Shown here: piece by piece, positions 1 through 6,559 of the stretch
Layout: every line of letters begins with the position of its first letter
Position numbering within the stretch: position 1 is the first letter of the stretch
Source: an uncultured Prevotella sp.
Lineage (GTDB): Bacteria > Bacteroidota > Bacteroidia > Bacteroidales > Bacteroidaceae
Direction: 5' to 3'
NCBI GenBank assembly: GCA_946055365.1
Contig: CAMGFM010000036.1
Location: 1-9,699, forward strand
DNA: 9,699 nucleotides
Made by a program: the position numbers and the translations under genes
The notes under the pieces: generated by a model
Database searches by the model: none
What the model saw: the letters and a program-made list of their open reading frames with translations, nothing else
Told to the model about the DNA's origin: nothing

Positions 1-83
1 ATTTCAAGGAAAAAATTACTCACTGTCCTCCATTTTACGACCTATATATAACCCGTTCTGTTGAAAGAGCCTTTGCGTGGGTG
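1..83. other. Region downstream of rnhB, window edge
   Basis: These 83 bases are AT-rich with a TATATATA run (44-51) and an A6 run on the plus strand. I see no stable hairpin that would end the rnhB transcript and no gene start that stays open. It may be the promoter region of the next gene, but no full consensus is visible. Confidence 0.35.
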
Positions 84-734
84 TCAGTCCTCAAATTCAA
101 GGGAGAGTTCTTCGCATCCAGTGAGGTTGAAGCTCATGCGATGATAGGGCGAAGTGCCGTGTTGTCTGATGCCGAGGCGGTGTGCCTTGGTGGGATAGCC
201 CTTGTTTTTGTTCCATTCATAATAGGGCCACCGCTCGTGCAGGCTCTCCATATATTCGTCGCGGAATGTCTTGGCGAGTATGCTGGCGGCGGCTATGCTC
301 TGATACTTGCCGTCGCCCTTGACGATAGTGGCGTGTGGCAGTCCATGATAGGGCTTAAACCTGTTGCCGTCTACTATTATGGCCTCGGGGCGCAGCTTCA
401 GCTGGTCGAGGGCGCGGTGCATGGCGAGCAGGCTTGCGTTGAGTATGTTTATATCGTCTATCTCTTCAGGCGTGACAATGCCCACCGCCCATGCCAGAGA
501 GTCGTTTATTATCATGTCGCGCAGCACCTTGCGCTTCTTCTCGCTGAGCTTCTTTGAGTCGTTGAGCAGAGGATTGTCATAGTCACGGGGCAGTATCACC
601 GCCGCCGCATACACGCTGCCTGCGAGACATCCGCGCCCCGCCTCGTCGCATCCTGCCTCTATGAGGCTGTCATAGTAGTGGGGCAGCAGCCTGTCGTGTA
701 CTGTTGCCTCATGGCCTTGTCGTTTTCTTGCCAT
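84..734 (-). CDS. rnhB: Ribonuclease HII (216 aa)
   Basis: Cytosolic, metal-dependent endonuclease that cuts the RNA strand of RNA-DNA hybrids and starts removal of single ribonucleotides from DNA. Seen: the family motif EAGCDEAGRG near residues 26-35 gives the catalytic pair Asp30 and Glu31; Asp122 lies in IIVDGNRF and Asp159 in AKTFRDEY, completing the DEDD set. KGDGKYQSIAAAS (139-151) and the ending NKGYPTKAHR...HGTSPYHRMSF are also typical. Length fits the family (about 200 aa). The frame stays open to an ATG at 869, but that would add 45 residues before the conserved core, partly encoded by the intergenic repeat array, so I chose the ATG at 734, about 25 residues before the core as is usual. 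No Shine-Dalgarno precedes it; the leader is A-rich. It lies 309 bases behind sufS in the same direction, separated by a hairpin, and may have its own promoter, which I did not find. Confidence 0.95.
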   Translation of the reverse strand: MARKRQGHEATVHDRLLPHYYDSLIEAGCDEAGRGCLAGSVYAAAVILPRDYDNPLLNDSKKLSEKKRKVLRDMIINDSLAWAVGIVTPEEIDDINILNASLLAMHRALDQLKLRPEAIIVDGNRFKPYHGLPHATIVKGDGKYQSIAAASILAKTFRDEYMESLHERWPYYEWNKNKGYPTKAHRLGIRQHGTSPYHRMSFNLTGCEELSLEFED

Positions 735-840
735 AATGGTTTGTGGTTTACTGTTCGTGGGTTGCGGTCCATATACTGGCGCACCGTCCTTTTGGGTCGC
801 GGCATAGCCTCTGTTATGCGGCGGCAGGGCAGCCCATATT

Positions 841-950
841 TTCCAAAGTGCCGCTTTAGTATTTTCCAAAGTGCCGTTTTAGTGTCAGCAAAGAGCCGTT
901 TTCTATCTCAAAAGCGGCACTTTGTCGTTGCCAAAGTGCCGCTTTTGCAT
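841..950. repeat. AAAGTGCCG tandem array, five units
   Basis: Units beginning at 848, 871, 893, 914 and 936, spaced 23, 22, 21 and 22 bases. Four read caaagtgccgctttt or close variants (one has GAGCC for GTGCC), and the fourth unit is the reverse complement, aaaagcggcactttg. The core AAAG(TGCCGC)CTTT-like ends make each unit pseudo-palindromic. The array is related to the one at 6388-6518, 5.5 kb away and in the same orientation. Confidence 0.87.
909..947. terminator. Perfect 16-bp inverted repeat, possible two-way terminator
   Basis: caaaagcggcactttg (909-924) is the exact reverse complement of caaagtgccgcttttg (932-947), with the 7-base spacer tcgttgc. The stem carries A runs on one outer side and T runs on the other in both directions, as in compact bidirectional terminators, but there is no T tract beyond the stem. 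It lies about 100 bases behind sufS and 175 before rnhB, so it could end or weaken the suf transcript ahead of rnhB, or protect its 3' end. It arises from one inverted unit of the repeat array. Confidence 0.6.
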
Positions 951-972
951 TATGCATGGCCAATGTCCATGC

Positions 973-1003
973 GCGCTATGATTGCGAGGCCGGTTCATAG
1001 CGC
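973..1003. other. Hairpin behind sufS, 8-bp stem
   Basis: gcgctatg (973-980) and catagcgc (996-1003) are perfect inverted copies across a 15-base loop. The hairpin lies about 40 bases behind the sufS stop. No T run follows on the minus strand, so it is not a classical terminator; it might stabilise the 3' end of the message. Confidence 0.45.
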
Positions 1004-1043
1004 ACGCTTTGTGTATGGCACGTCCCGTCTCACGTGCCTCATG

Positions 1044-2258
1044 TCAGAACATTGCGCTCACTCTCCTTATGCCTGCCGCCAGCGCGTCCACCTCTTCCAT
1101 GGTGTTATACAGCGCGAAGGAGGCCCTCACCATGCCCTGCACGCCGAAACGGGTCATCACGGGCTGTGCGCAATGATGGCCCGTGCGCACGGCTATGCCG
1201 AGGCGGTCGAGCAGGGTGCCCATGTCGAGAGGGTGTATGTCGCCTGTGAGAAACGACACGACGGCATCCTTGTCCTTGGCGGTGCCAAAGAGTCTCATGC
1301 CCTCTATCTCTTGCAGCCGCTTCATGCAATATTCAGTGAGGCTGCGCTCGTGTCTGGATATGTTGTCCATGCCCAGTGTCTCGATATAGTCTATGGCTGT
1401 GGCGAGGCCGTGCGTGGCGACATAGTCGGGAGTGCCTGCCTCAAACTTGAATGGCAGCCTTTCAAAGGTGGTCTTTTCAAAACTCACGCTCTCTATCATT
1501 TCGCCCCCGCCCTGATAGGGCGGCATACGGTCGAGCCATTGCTCCTTGCCATACAGCACTCCGATGCCCGTAGGCCCGTACATCTTGTGTCCGCTGAAGG
1601 CATAGAAGTCGCAGTCAAGGGCCTGCACGTCCACTTTCATGTGCGGAGCCGCCTGCGCCCCGTCCACCAGCACGGGCACTCCGTGTGCGTGTGCCGTCCT
1701 TATCATCTCCCTTATGGGGTTTATCGTGCCGAGAGTATTGCTCACGTGTGCCACGCTCACGAACCTTGTCCTTGGCGAAAAGAGCCTTTCATAGTCGTCA
1801 GTCAGCAGAGTGCCGCTGTCGTCCATGCCAATGACCTTGATGGTTATGCCGTGTCTTGCCGCCTGCAGCTGCCACGGCACGATGTTTGAGTGGTGTTCCA
1901 TGGTGGTCACTATCACCTCGTCGCCTGCCTGCATCATGCCCTCGCAGAAAGAAGAAGCCACGAGGTTGATGCTCTCCGTGGTGCCGCGCGTGAAGATTAT
2001 CTCCTCTGTCTTGGCGGCGTTGACAAACTGTCTCACCTTTTCCCTCGCCGCCTCGTGCAGGTCGGTGGCTCGCTGCGAGAGATAATGCACGCCGCGATGC
2101 ACGTTGGCGTTGGCCTCGAGATATTCGCGCCTCATGGCATCAAGCACGCAGAGCGGCTTCTGCGTGGTGGCGGCGTTGTCGAGATAGACAAGCGGCCTGT
2201 CATAGACCTTGCGCGAGAGTATGGGGAAGTCGTCCCTCACTTTGTTTATGTCATACAT
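1044..2258 (-). CDS. sufS: Cysteine desulfurase SufS (404 aa)
   Basis: PLP-dependent group II cysteine desulfurase; converts L-cysteine to L-alanine and leaves a persulfide on its active-site cysteine, the sulfur source for SufBCD. Seen: N-terminal YLDNAATTQKP (25-35), TMEHHSNIVPWQ (119-130) with the PLP-stacking histidine, VDGAQA (198-203) with the PLP-contacting Asp and Gln, FSGHKMYGPTG (221-231) with Lys225 as the Schiff-base lysine, the RTGHHCAQP loop with catalytic Cys363, and Arg378 in MVRAS as substrate-carboxylate arginine. Length equals the usual 400-410 aa. The start follows directly on a TATATATA-rich leader with no Shine-Dalgarno. It is the last suf gene in the row, 175 bases behind sufD, a gap filled by a repeat array. 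No sufE or sufU, which activate SufS elsewhere, adjoins it. A catabolic desulfurase of the same fold is possible on sequence alone, but the suf context settles the call. Confidence 0.97.
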   Translation of the reverse strand: MYDINKVRDDFPILSRKVYDRPLVYLDNAATTQKPLCVLDAMRREYLEANANVHRGVHYLSQRATDLHEAAREKVRQFVNAAKTEEIIFTRGTTESINLVASSFCEGMMQAGDEVIVTTMEHHSNIVPWQLQAARHGITIKVIGMDDSGTLLTDDYERLFSPRTRFVSVAHVSNTLGTINPIREMIRTAHAHGVPVLVDGAQAAPHMKVDVQALDCDFYAFSGHKMYGPTGIGVLYGKEQWLDRMPPYQGGGEMIESVSFEKTTFERLPFKFEAGTPDYVATHGLATAIDYIETLGMDNISRHERSLTEYCMKRLQEIEGMRLFGTAKDKDAVVSFLTGDIHPLDMGTLLDRLGIAVRTGHHCAQPVMTRFGVQGMVRASFALYNTMEEVDALAAGIRRVSAMF

Positions 2259-2433
2259 ATATATATAATGTGTGTGCAGGCGCGTCTTGCCATGCCTGTG
2301 TGGGCAAGGCGTGCCTCTGTGGGTGAGTTTGTGATGTTGTGGGTGTGGGCAAGGCGTGCGAGTGCGGTCATGTTTGCCGTGCGAGAGTGGGCAGGGCGTG
2401 CATGTGCGGTCGTCTCTTGCCGTGCGAGAGTGC
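2259..2433. other. Gap between sufD and sufS, repeat-filled
   Basis: The 175 bases inside the suf row consist of a G- and T-rich repeat array (2298-2433), a CTTGCC/GGCAAG inverted pair (2286-2291 and 2303-2308) and a TATATATA run just before the sufS ATG. The AT run fits the unstructured leader that Bacteroidetes use instead of Shine-Dalgarno. No promoter element was seen, so sufS is probably read from the sufB promoter. Confidence 0.7.
2298..2433. repeat. 42-45 bp tandem array between sufD and sufS
   Basis: The 17-mer gtgtgggcaaggcgtgc is found exactly at 2298-2314 and 2343-2359 (45 bases apart) and with three differences at 2385-2401 (42 bases further). The tails of units 2 and 3 also match: gtgcggtc then ttgccgtgcgagagtg. 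The array ends on the sufD stop. Both strands stay open across it because the periods are multiples of three, but the products are low-complexity and unlikely to be real. Confidence 0.87.
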
Positions 2434-3777
2434 TTATCGGCAGAGCTTGCAGCCCTCGCACTTGCTCAGTTCGCCTCTAAACCTCTTCTCTACGAGCCAA
2501 TGCAGCCTGTCGCGCAGCTGCGGCAGTTGTATCTGGTCTATCACCTCGTTTACGAAGGCCTGCTCCAGCAGCAGCCGAGCCTCCCTTTCGCTTATGCCGC
2601 GCTGTCTCATATAGAACATGGCGGCATCGTTGAGCTGTCCCACGGTGGAGCCGTGCGAGCATTTCACGTCGTCGGCATATATCTCGAGCATGGGTTGCGT
2701 GTACATGCGTGCCTTTTTGGTGGAGCAGATGTTTTGGTTGCGCATCTCCGACACGGTGTGCTGCGCCCCGTGTCTCACCAGCACCTTGCCGGCGAATGCG
2801 CCCGTGGCATTGTCGCCCAGCACATACTTATACAGTTCTCTGCTTGTGCAGTGTTCTGCGGCGTGGGTTATGAGCGTGTTGTTGTCTACATGCTGGTTTT
2901 TGTCGGCTATCACGCATCCGTTGCACACGCACTCCGCCCCCTCGCCCTTGAGCGTCACGTCAAGGCGGCCCAGCGTGGTGCCGTTGTGTAGCGTGATGGC
3001 GTTGTGGCAGAGGCGCGCGCCTGCCTCCATGTCCACATACACGTTGCTCAGGCGCGTGTTGTCGTTGTGGGTCTCCTCCATGCAGCAGATGTCAAGCGAC
3101 GAGTCGCGCCCCATGAACACCTCCGTCACCTGTGTGGTGAGGAAGCGTCTGCTGTCGGCGGTGTGGTCGCAGAAGAGCAGGCGCGCCTCCGCGCCCTCTT
3201 CCATGACTATCAGCACGCGGCGGTTGGCCATGAGGTCTACGTCAGAGCGCAGTATGTTGATGACCTGCACCGTGCGCTCCACCTTCACGCCGCGTCCCAC
3301 CACTACCGCGAGGCCGTCTTGCGCCAGCATGGTGTTGAGAGCCGTCACGCCATCGTCGGCGGTGGAGGCGAGACGTGCGTAGTGTCTTGCCACAAAGTCG
3401 GGATTCAGCTCAGCATAGTGGCGCAGCGAGTCGACGGTGATGCCCTCGGGCAGGTTGTCCTTTGGCTGAAGCGACTTGCGGAACTGGTCGTTGACGATGA
3501 AATAGAGCGACGTGCTGAGGTTAGGCACGTCACACTTGAAAGCCTTGTAGGGGTCGACGGGCATTTCGAGGCGGTTTATGTTTATCCCGTAGTCAGGCGC
3601 AAACAGCGCGTCGACATCCGTATATTTGTAACGCTCCACCTTGCGTGAGGGGAAGCCGTTTTTTCGGAGGTCGTCGCAGGCCTTCTCCCTTACGGCGTTG
3701 AGCGGGGCCGCGCTGTGGGCGGCTATGGTGTCGCGGCAGGCCTCGTAGAGTTCTATATATTGTCTTTCGCTCTTCAT
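2434..3777 (-). CDS. sufD: Fe-S cluster assembly protein SufD (447 aa)
   Basis: Scaffold subunit of the SufBC2D complex, paralogous to SufB, acting in the cytosol. Seen: N-terminal helical part with the substrate-like FPSRKVERYKYTDVD (42-56); central beta-helix region; C-terminal core DDVKCSHGSTVGQLND (369-384), in which His375 corresponds by motif to E. coli SufD His360, a residue reported as essential for cluster formation; and FYMRQRGISEREAR (388-401), shared by the SufB/SufD family. The protein is about 25 residues longer than E. coli SufD and ends in a small cysteine cluster, C440-x2-C443-x2-C446, one residue before the stop. The ATG lies 31 bases after the sufC stop behind an A-rich leader, so co-translation with sufC is likely. 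SufB is excluded because the full-length SufB is encoded upstream. Confidence 0.96.
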   Translation of the reverse strand: MKSERQYIELYEACRDTIAAHSAAPLNAVREKACDDLRKNGFPSRKVERYKYTDVDALFAPDYGININRLEMPVDPYKAFKCDVPNLSTSLYFIVNDQFRKSLQPKDNLPEGITVDSLRHYAELNPDFVARHYARLASTADDGVTALNTMLAQDGLAVVVGRGVKVERTVQVINILRSDVDLMANRRVLIVMEEGAEARLLFCDHTADSRRFLTTQVTEVFMGRDSSLDICCMEETHNDNTRLSNVYVDMEAGARLCHNAITLHNGTTLGRLDVTLKGEGAECVCNGCVIADKNQHVDNNTLITHAAEHCTSRELYKYVLGDNATGAFAGKVLVRHGAQHTVSEMRNQNICSTKKARMYTQPMLEIYADDVKCSHGSTVGQLNDAAMFYMRQRGISEREARLLLEQAFVNEVIDQIQLPQLRDRLHWLVEKRFRGELSKCEGCKLCR

Positions 3778-3808
3778 GATTTTGCTTTTTGCAGGCTGTC
3801 GTGTGCGG

Positions 3809-4561
3809 TCATTCCTCCGCCTCGGCCTTTATCCAGTCATAGCCTCTTGTCTCTATCTCCTTGGCAAGCTCTGGGCCTGCGGTCTTGACGATGCGTCCCT
3901 TGTAAAGCACGTGTATGTTGCACGGCCTTATCATGTCGAGCAGACGCTCGTAATGCGTGATTACGATGGCCGAGGTGTGGGCGTTGTGCATCTTGTTCAC
4001 GCCGTCGGCCACTATGCGCATGGCATCCACGTCGAGTCCCGAGTCGGTCTCGTCGAGTATGGAGAGCCTTGGCTCGAGCATGGCCATCTGGAATATCTCG
4101 TTGCGTTTCTTCTCGCCGCCCGAGAAGCCCTCGTTGACAGAGCGTCGAGTGAACTTGCTGTCGAGGTCTACAATCTTTCGCTTCTCGTTCATGAGCTTCA
4201 GGAAGTCGCCGGCCTTGAGTTCGGGCAGTCCCTGATACTTGCGCTTCTCGTTTACTGCCGCCTTGAGAAAGTTGGTCATTGACACTCCCGGTATCTCCAC
4301 GGGATACTGGAAGGAGAGGAAGAGTCCTTCGTGGGCGCGCTCTTCGGGTTTCATCTCGAGCAGGTTCTTTCCGTTAAACCACACTTCGCCCTCGGTCACT
4401 TCGTAGAGTGGGTTGCCCACCAGCACTTGGCTGAGTGTTGACTTGCCCGAGCCGTTGGGTCCCATTACGGCGTGTATCTCGCCGTCGTTGATGGTGAGGT
4501 TGATGCCTCTTAATATCTCTTTGCCCGCTATGGAGGCATGAAGGTTTTTTACTATTAACAT
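3809..4561 (-). CDS. sufC: Fe-S cluster assembly ATPase SufC (250 aa)
   Basis: Soluble ABC-type ATPase that binds SufB and SufD and drives the conformational change needed for cluster assembly; it has no membrane partner. Seen: Walker A GPNGSGKST (34-42), Q-loop Gln85 in LSFQYPVEIPG, ABC signature FSGGEKKR (146-153), Walker B and D-loop LSILDETDSGLD (167-178) with catalytic Glu171, and the H-loop His203 in ITHYERLL. The QYPVEIPGV stretch and DETDSGLDVDA are hallmarks that separate SufC from transporter ATPases. The length of about 250 aa is normal for SufC. The gene sits between sufB (53 bases upstream) and sufD (31 bases downstream), the usual order, and is expected to share their transcript. 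Confidence 0.98.
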   Translation of the reverse strand: MLIVKNLHASIAGKEILRGINLTINDGEIHAVMGPNGSGKSTLSQVLVGNPLYEVTEGEVWFNGKNLLEMKPEERAHEGLFLSFQYPVEIPGVSMTNFLKAAVNEKRKYQGLPELKAGDFLKLMNEKRKIVDLDSKFTRRSVNEGFSGGEKKRNEIFQMAMLEPRLSILDETDSGLDVDAMRIVADGVNKMHNAHTSAIVITHYERLLDMIRPCNIHVLYKGRIVKTAGPELAKEIETRGYDWIKAEAEE

Positions 4562-4614
4562 GGTGTGTAAGATTTGTGCGTGTATGTTTTGTTGCGGATG
4601 TTGGTCGTGAGGTG

Positions 4615-6069
4615 TCAGCCCACTGTGCCCTCGAGCGACACGCTGAGCAGCTTCTGCGCCTCCACGGCAAACTCCATGGGCAGCTTGTTTAGCACCTCCT
4701 TGGCATAGCCGTTGACTATCAGTCCCACGGCCTGCTCTGTGGGTATGCCCCTTTGGTTGCAGTAGAACAGTTGGTCTTCTGATATTTTTGATGTTGTGGC
4801 TTCGTGTTCCACAACCGCCGTGTCGTTATGAATGTCCATGTAGGGGAATGTGTGTGCGCCGCAGTCAGAGCCGAGCAGCAGCGAGTCGCACGACGAGTAG
4901 TTGCGCGCCCCGTCAGCCTGTGGAGCCACCCTCACCAGTCCGCGGTAGGAGTTTTGGCTCTTGCCTGCCGATATGCCCTTGGAAATGATGGTCGACTTGG
5001 TGTTCTTGCCGATGTGTATCATCTTTGTGCCGGTGTCTGCCTCCTGATGGTGGTTGGTCACAGCCACGCTGTAGAACTCTGCCTGCGAGTTGTCGCCCTT
5101 CAGCACACATGAGGGATATTTCCATGTTATTGCCGAGCCAGTCTCCACCTGCGTCCATGACAGTCTGGAGTTGTTGCCGCGCAGCTCCCCGCGCTTTGTC
5201 ACGAGGTTTAGCACGCCACCCTTGCCGTTTTCGTCGCCCGGATACCAGTTCTGCACTGTCGAATACTTCACTTCGGCATTTTCCTTTACCACTATCTCCA
5301 CGATGGCGGCGTGCAGCTGGTTCTCGTCTCTCATCGGGGCGGTGCAGCCCTCAAGATAAGACACGTAGGAGTCGTCGTCGGCAATTATCAGAGTGCGTTC
5401 AAACTGTCCCGTGTTGCGTGCGTTGATGCGGAAATAGCTGCTCAGTTCCATCGGGCAGCGCACGCCCTTGGGGATATAGACAAACGAGCCGTCGGAGAAC
5501 ACCGCGCTGTTGAGCGCGGCGAAATAGTTGTCGCGGTAAGGCACCACGCTTCCGAGATACTCCATCACGAGTTGCGGGTGGTCTTTCACGGCATCGCCTA
5601 TGGAGCAGAATATTATGCCCTTCTCGGCGAGGTGCTGCTTGAATGTGGTCTTGACAGACACGGAGTCCATGATGGCATCCACCGCCACGCCGCTGAGCGC
5701 GAGACGCTCCTCGAGCGGTATGCCGAGCTTGTCAAATGTCTTCATCAGTTCGGGGTCTATCTCTTTCTTCTCGTCAGAAGGCTTCTTTGCCATCGGGTCG
5801 GCATAGTAGGATATGCCCTGATAGTCTATCTCAGGCAGGCTCACATGGCCCCATTCGGGCTGTTTCATGGTCTGCCAGTAGCGCAGGGCCTCGAGTCTGA
5901 ATTGCAGCATCCATTCTGGCTCGCCCTTTTTGGCGGATATGAGTCGCACGATGTCCTCGTTGAGTCCTTTCTCTATGATGTCGGTGTGTACGTCAGTGGT
6001 AAATCCGTATTCATATTTCTGGTCTGCCACCTGACGCACAAACGCGTTTTTAGTGTCCTTGTTTTCCAT
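4615..6069 (-). CDS. sufB: Fe-S cluster assembly scaffold SufB (484 aa)
   Basis: Main scaffold of the SufBC2D complex; accepts persulfide sulfur from the desulfurase branch and holds the nascent Fe-S cluster. Seen: the near-invariant block FSDGSFVYIPKGVRCPMELS (191-210), then SYFRINARNTGQFERTLIIA (211-230) and YLEGCTAPMRDENQLHAA (238-255); NYSSCDSLLLG (390-400), where Cys394 matches E. coli Cys405; and VEHEATTSKISEDQLFY (420-436), where Glu423 matches E. coli Glu434 by a constant offset of 11. Length is as in E. coli (about 495 aa), the long SufB type. The ATG at 6069 follows an A-rich leader without Shine-Dalgarno. It is the first gene of the suf row, has a good promoter about 75 bases upstream, and is cut off from infB by a terminator. 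No intein is inserted, although some SufB proteins carry one. Confidence 0.98.
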   Translation of the reverse strand: MENKDTKNAFVRQVADQKYEYGFTTDVHTDIIEKGLNEDIVRLISAKKGEPEWMLQFRLEALRYWQTMKQPEWGHVSLPEIDYQGISYYADPMAKKPSDEKKEIDPELMKTFDKLGIPLEERLALSGVAVDAIMDSVSVKTTFKQHLAEKGIIFCSIGDAVKDHPQLVMEYLGSVVPYRDNYFAALNSAVFSDGSFVYIPKGVRCPMELSSYFRINARNTGQFERTLIIADDDSYVSYLEGCTAPMRDENQLHAAIVEIVVKENAEVKYSTVQNWYPGDENGKGGVLNLVTKRGELRGNNSRLSWTQVETGSAITWKYPSCVLKGDNSQAEFYSVAVTNHHQEADTGTKMIHIGKNTKSTIISKGISAGKSQNSYRGLVRVAPQADGARNYSSCDSLLLGSDCGAHTFPYMDIHNDTAVVEHEATTSKISEDQLFYCNQRGIPTEQAVGLIVNGYAKEVLNKLPMEFAVEAQKLLSVSLEGTVG

Positions 6070-6092
6070 TTGCTGAGTGTTATGGGCTTTTG

Positions 6093-6105
6093 TCTCCGGG
6101 GGAGA
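6093..6105 (-). other. Small hairpin in the sufB leader
   Basis: TCTCC and GGAGA are perfectly complementary across a three-base loop, giving a 5-bp stem that ends 23 bases before the sufB ATG. It would lie in the 5' untranslated leader of the predicted transcript. It is short and may be chance; a role in translation control is conjecture. Confidence 0.3.
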
Positions 6106-6142
6106 GGGGTTGCAGATATGCGCCCGTGTGTCTATTAAGTTG

Positions 6143-6174
6143 CAAATTTACTAATAATGCAATTATTATCCGAA
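6143..6174 (-). promoter_or_regulatory. Predicted sufB promoter, Bacteroidetes sigma-70 type
   Basis: On the minus strand TTCG (6174-6171) is followed after exactly 20 bases by TAAATTTG (6150-6143). The second element is a full match to the Bacteroidetes -7 consensus TAnnTTTG; the first is one base off the -33 consensus TTTG, and the spacing is in the usual range. The surrounding 60 bases are strikingly AT-rich compared with the rest of the window. The start of transcription would fall near 6136, giving a leader of about 65 bases before the sufB ATG. No operator was recognised; control by an iron or redox regulator cannot be judged from sequence here. Confidence 0.72.
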
Positions 6175-6204
6175 TGATTAAGGCTTTTTATTGGTGCTTT
6201 CATA

Positions 6205-6266
6205 ATTTTTGGTGACGTGTCTTTGTGTTTTCGGGTGATGTGTGGGCGTGATTTTTGGTGACGTGT
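6205..6266. repeat. Divergent TGACGTG repeat group
   Basis: The 16-mer atttttggtgacgtgt occurs exactly at 6205-6220 and 6251-6266, 46 bases apart, with a weaker third copy between them (ttttcgggtgatgtg, 6230-6244). The spacing is therefore about 23 bases. The core TTTT-n-TGAYGTG is the same as in the 21-bp tandem array at 6560-6622, so these look like older copies of one repeat family. Confidence 0.7.
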
Positions 6267-6324
6267 GTCCTTGCCCTTTGCCATGCCTGCCACCGTCTTC
6301 CTGCGTGTGTGTTGTGGCTGGCAG

Positions 6325-6368
6325 GCCGCTTTGCGGAGCGGCTGTGGCATACGGTGTTTGCGGAGCGG
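6325..6368. repeat. Hairpin GCCGCT/AGCGGC plus 12-bp direct repeat
   Basis: GCCGCT (6325-6330) pairs perfectly with AGCGGC (6337-6342) over a 6-base loop. Overlapping it, the 12-mer tttgcggagcgg occurs at 6330-6341 and again at 6357-6368, a spacing of 27 bases. No T run follows on either strand, so this is not a typical terminator. It may be another local duplication of the kind that fills this gap. Confidence 0.55.
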
Positions 6369-6387
6369 GGCTTGGGCGATTGGTGTA

Positions 6388-6518
6388 GTGTCACTCTGCG
6401 TTTAAGAAAGCGTCACTCTGTGTTTGTGAAGTGCCATTTTGCGTTTAAGAAAGTGCCACTCTACGGTTGTGAAGTGGCATTTTGAGTAAGCCAAAGTGCC
6501 TTTTCGCTGACGCTCAAA
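6388..6518. repeat. Degenerate AAGTGCC tandem array, six units
   Basis: Six units starting at 6388, 6410, 6431, 6453, 6474 and 6496 with lengths 22, 21, 22, 21, 22 and 23. Each begins with GTGCC or a variant (GTGTC, GCGTC, GTGGC), followed by a pyrimidine-rich ACTCTGCG- or ATTTTGCG-like block. The tails alternate: units 1 and 3 end gcgtttaagaaa, units 2 and 4 end ggttgtgaa or tgtttgtgaa, so there is a higher-order period of 43 bases. Units 4 and 5 face each other to form a 7-bp stem (6454-6460 with 6473-6479). The same core occurs in the array between rnhB and sufS. Confidence 0.8.
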
Positions 6519-6559
6519 GGTCGCATGTCCTCAATCAGGCGTGTCTTTCCCTTGTGTGG

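Larger units (their letters stand above)
735..1043. other. Gap between sufS and rnhB
   Basis: This 309-base stretch holds no credible gene. Downstream of sufS it begins with two hairpins: CATAGCGC-type 8-bp arms at 973-980 and 996-1003, and GCATGG/CCATGC at 954-959 and 967-972. Then follows the AAAGTGCCG repeat array (841-950) with a perfect 16-bp inverted repeat. The last 100 bases before rnhB show no clear feature, and I saw no TAnnTTTG promoter element in them. Confidence 0.75.

Noticed and set aside
735..869. 45-residue N-terminal extension of RNase HII from an ATG at 869
   Set aside because: Other RNase HII proteins begin shortly before the DEAGRG core. The extension starts inside the repeat array and has no conserved content. 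It cannot be excluded from sequence alone.
841..950. CRISPR array
   Set aside because: Units of 21-23 bases follow each other directly without unique spacers and are degenerate; no cas gene is present.
678..1889. Plus-strand open frame of 403 codons across the sufS-rnhB region
   Set aside because: It lies antisense to sufS and rnhB, which have full catalytic motifs. Its product has no recognisable domain and is rich in His, Val and Cys as expected of an antisense shadow in a GC-rich gene; it also runs through the repeat array.
2246..2461. Minus-strand 71-codon frame between sufD and sufS with repeated ARLAHT motif
   Set aside because: It overlaps the ends of both neighbours, its repeats come directly from the 42-45 bp DNA array, and no start context or known family supports it.
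5311..6138. Plus-strand open frame of 275 codons opposite sufB
   Set aside because: Antisense to the well-conserved sufB, with no recognisable motif; long antisense frames are common in genes with this codon use.
6135..6394. Short minus-strand frames in the infB-sufB gap as a cvpA remnant
   Set aside because: Products are Arg-, His- and Lys-rich with no hydrophobic segments, whereas CvpA proteins have several membrane helices; one frame also covers the predicted promoter.
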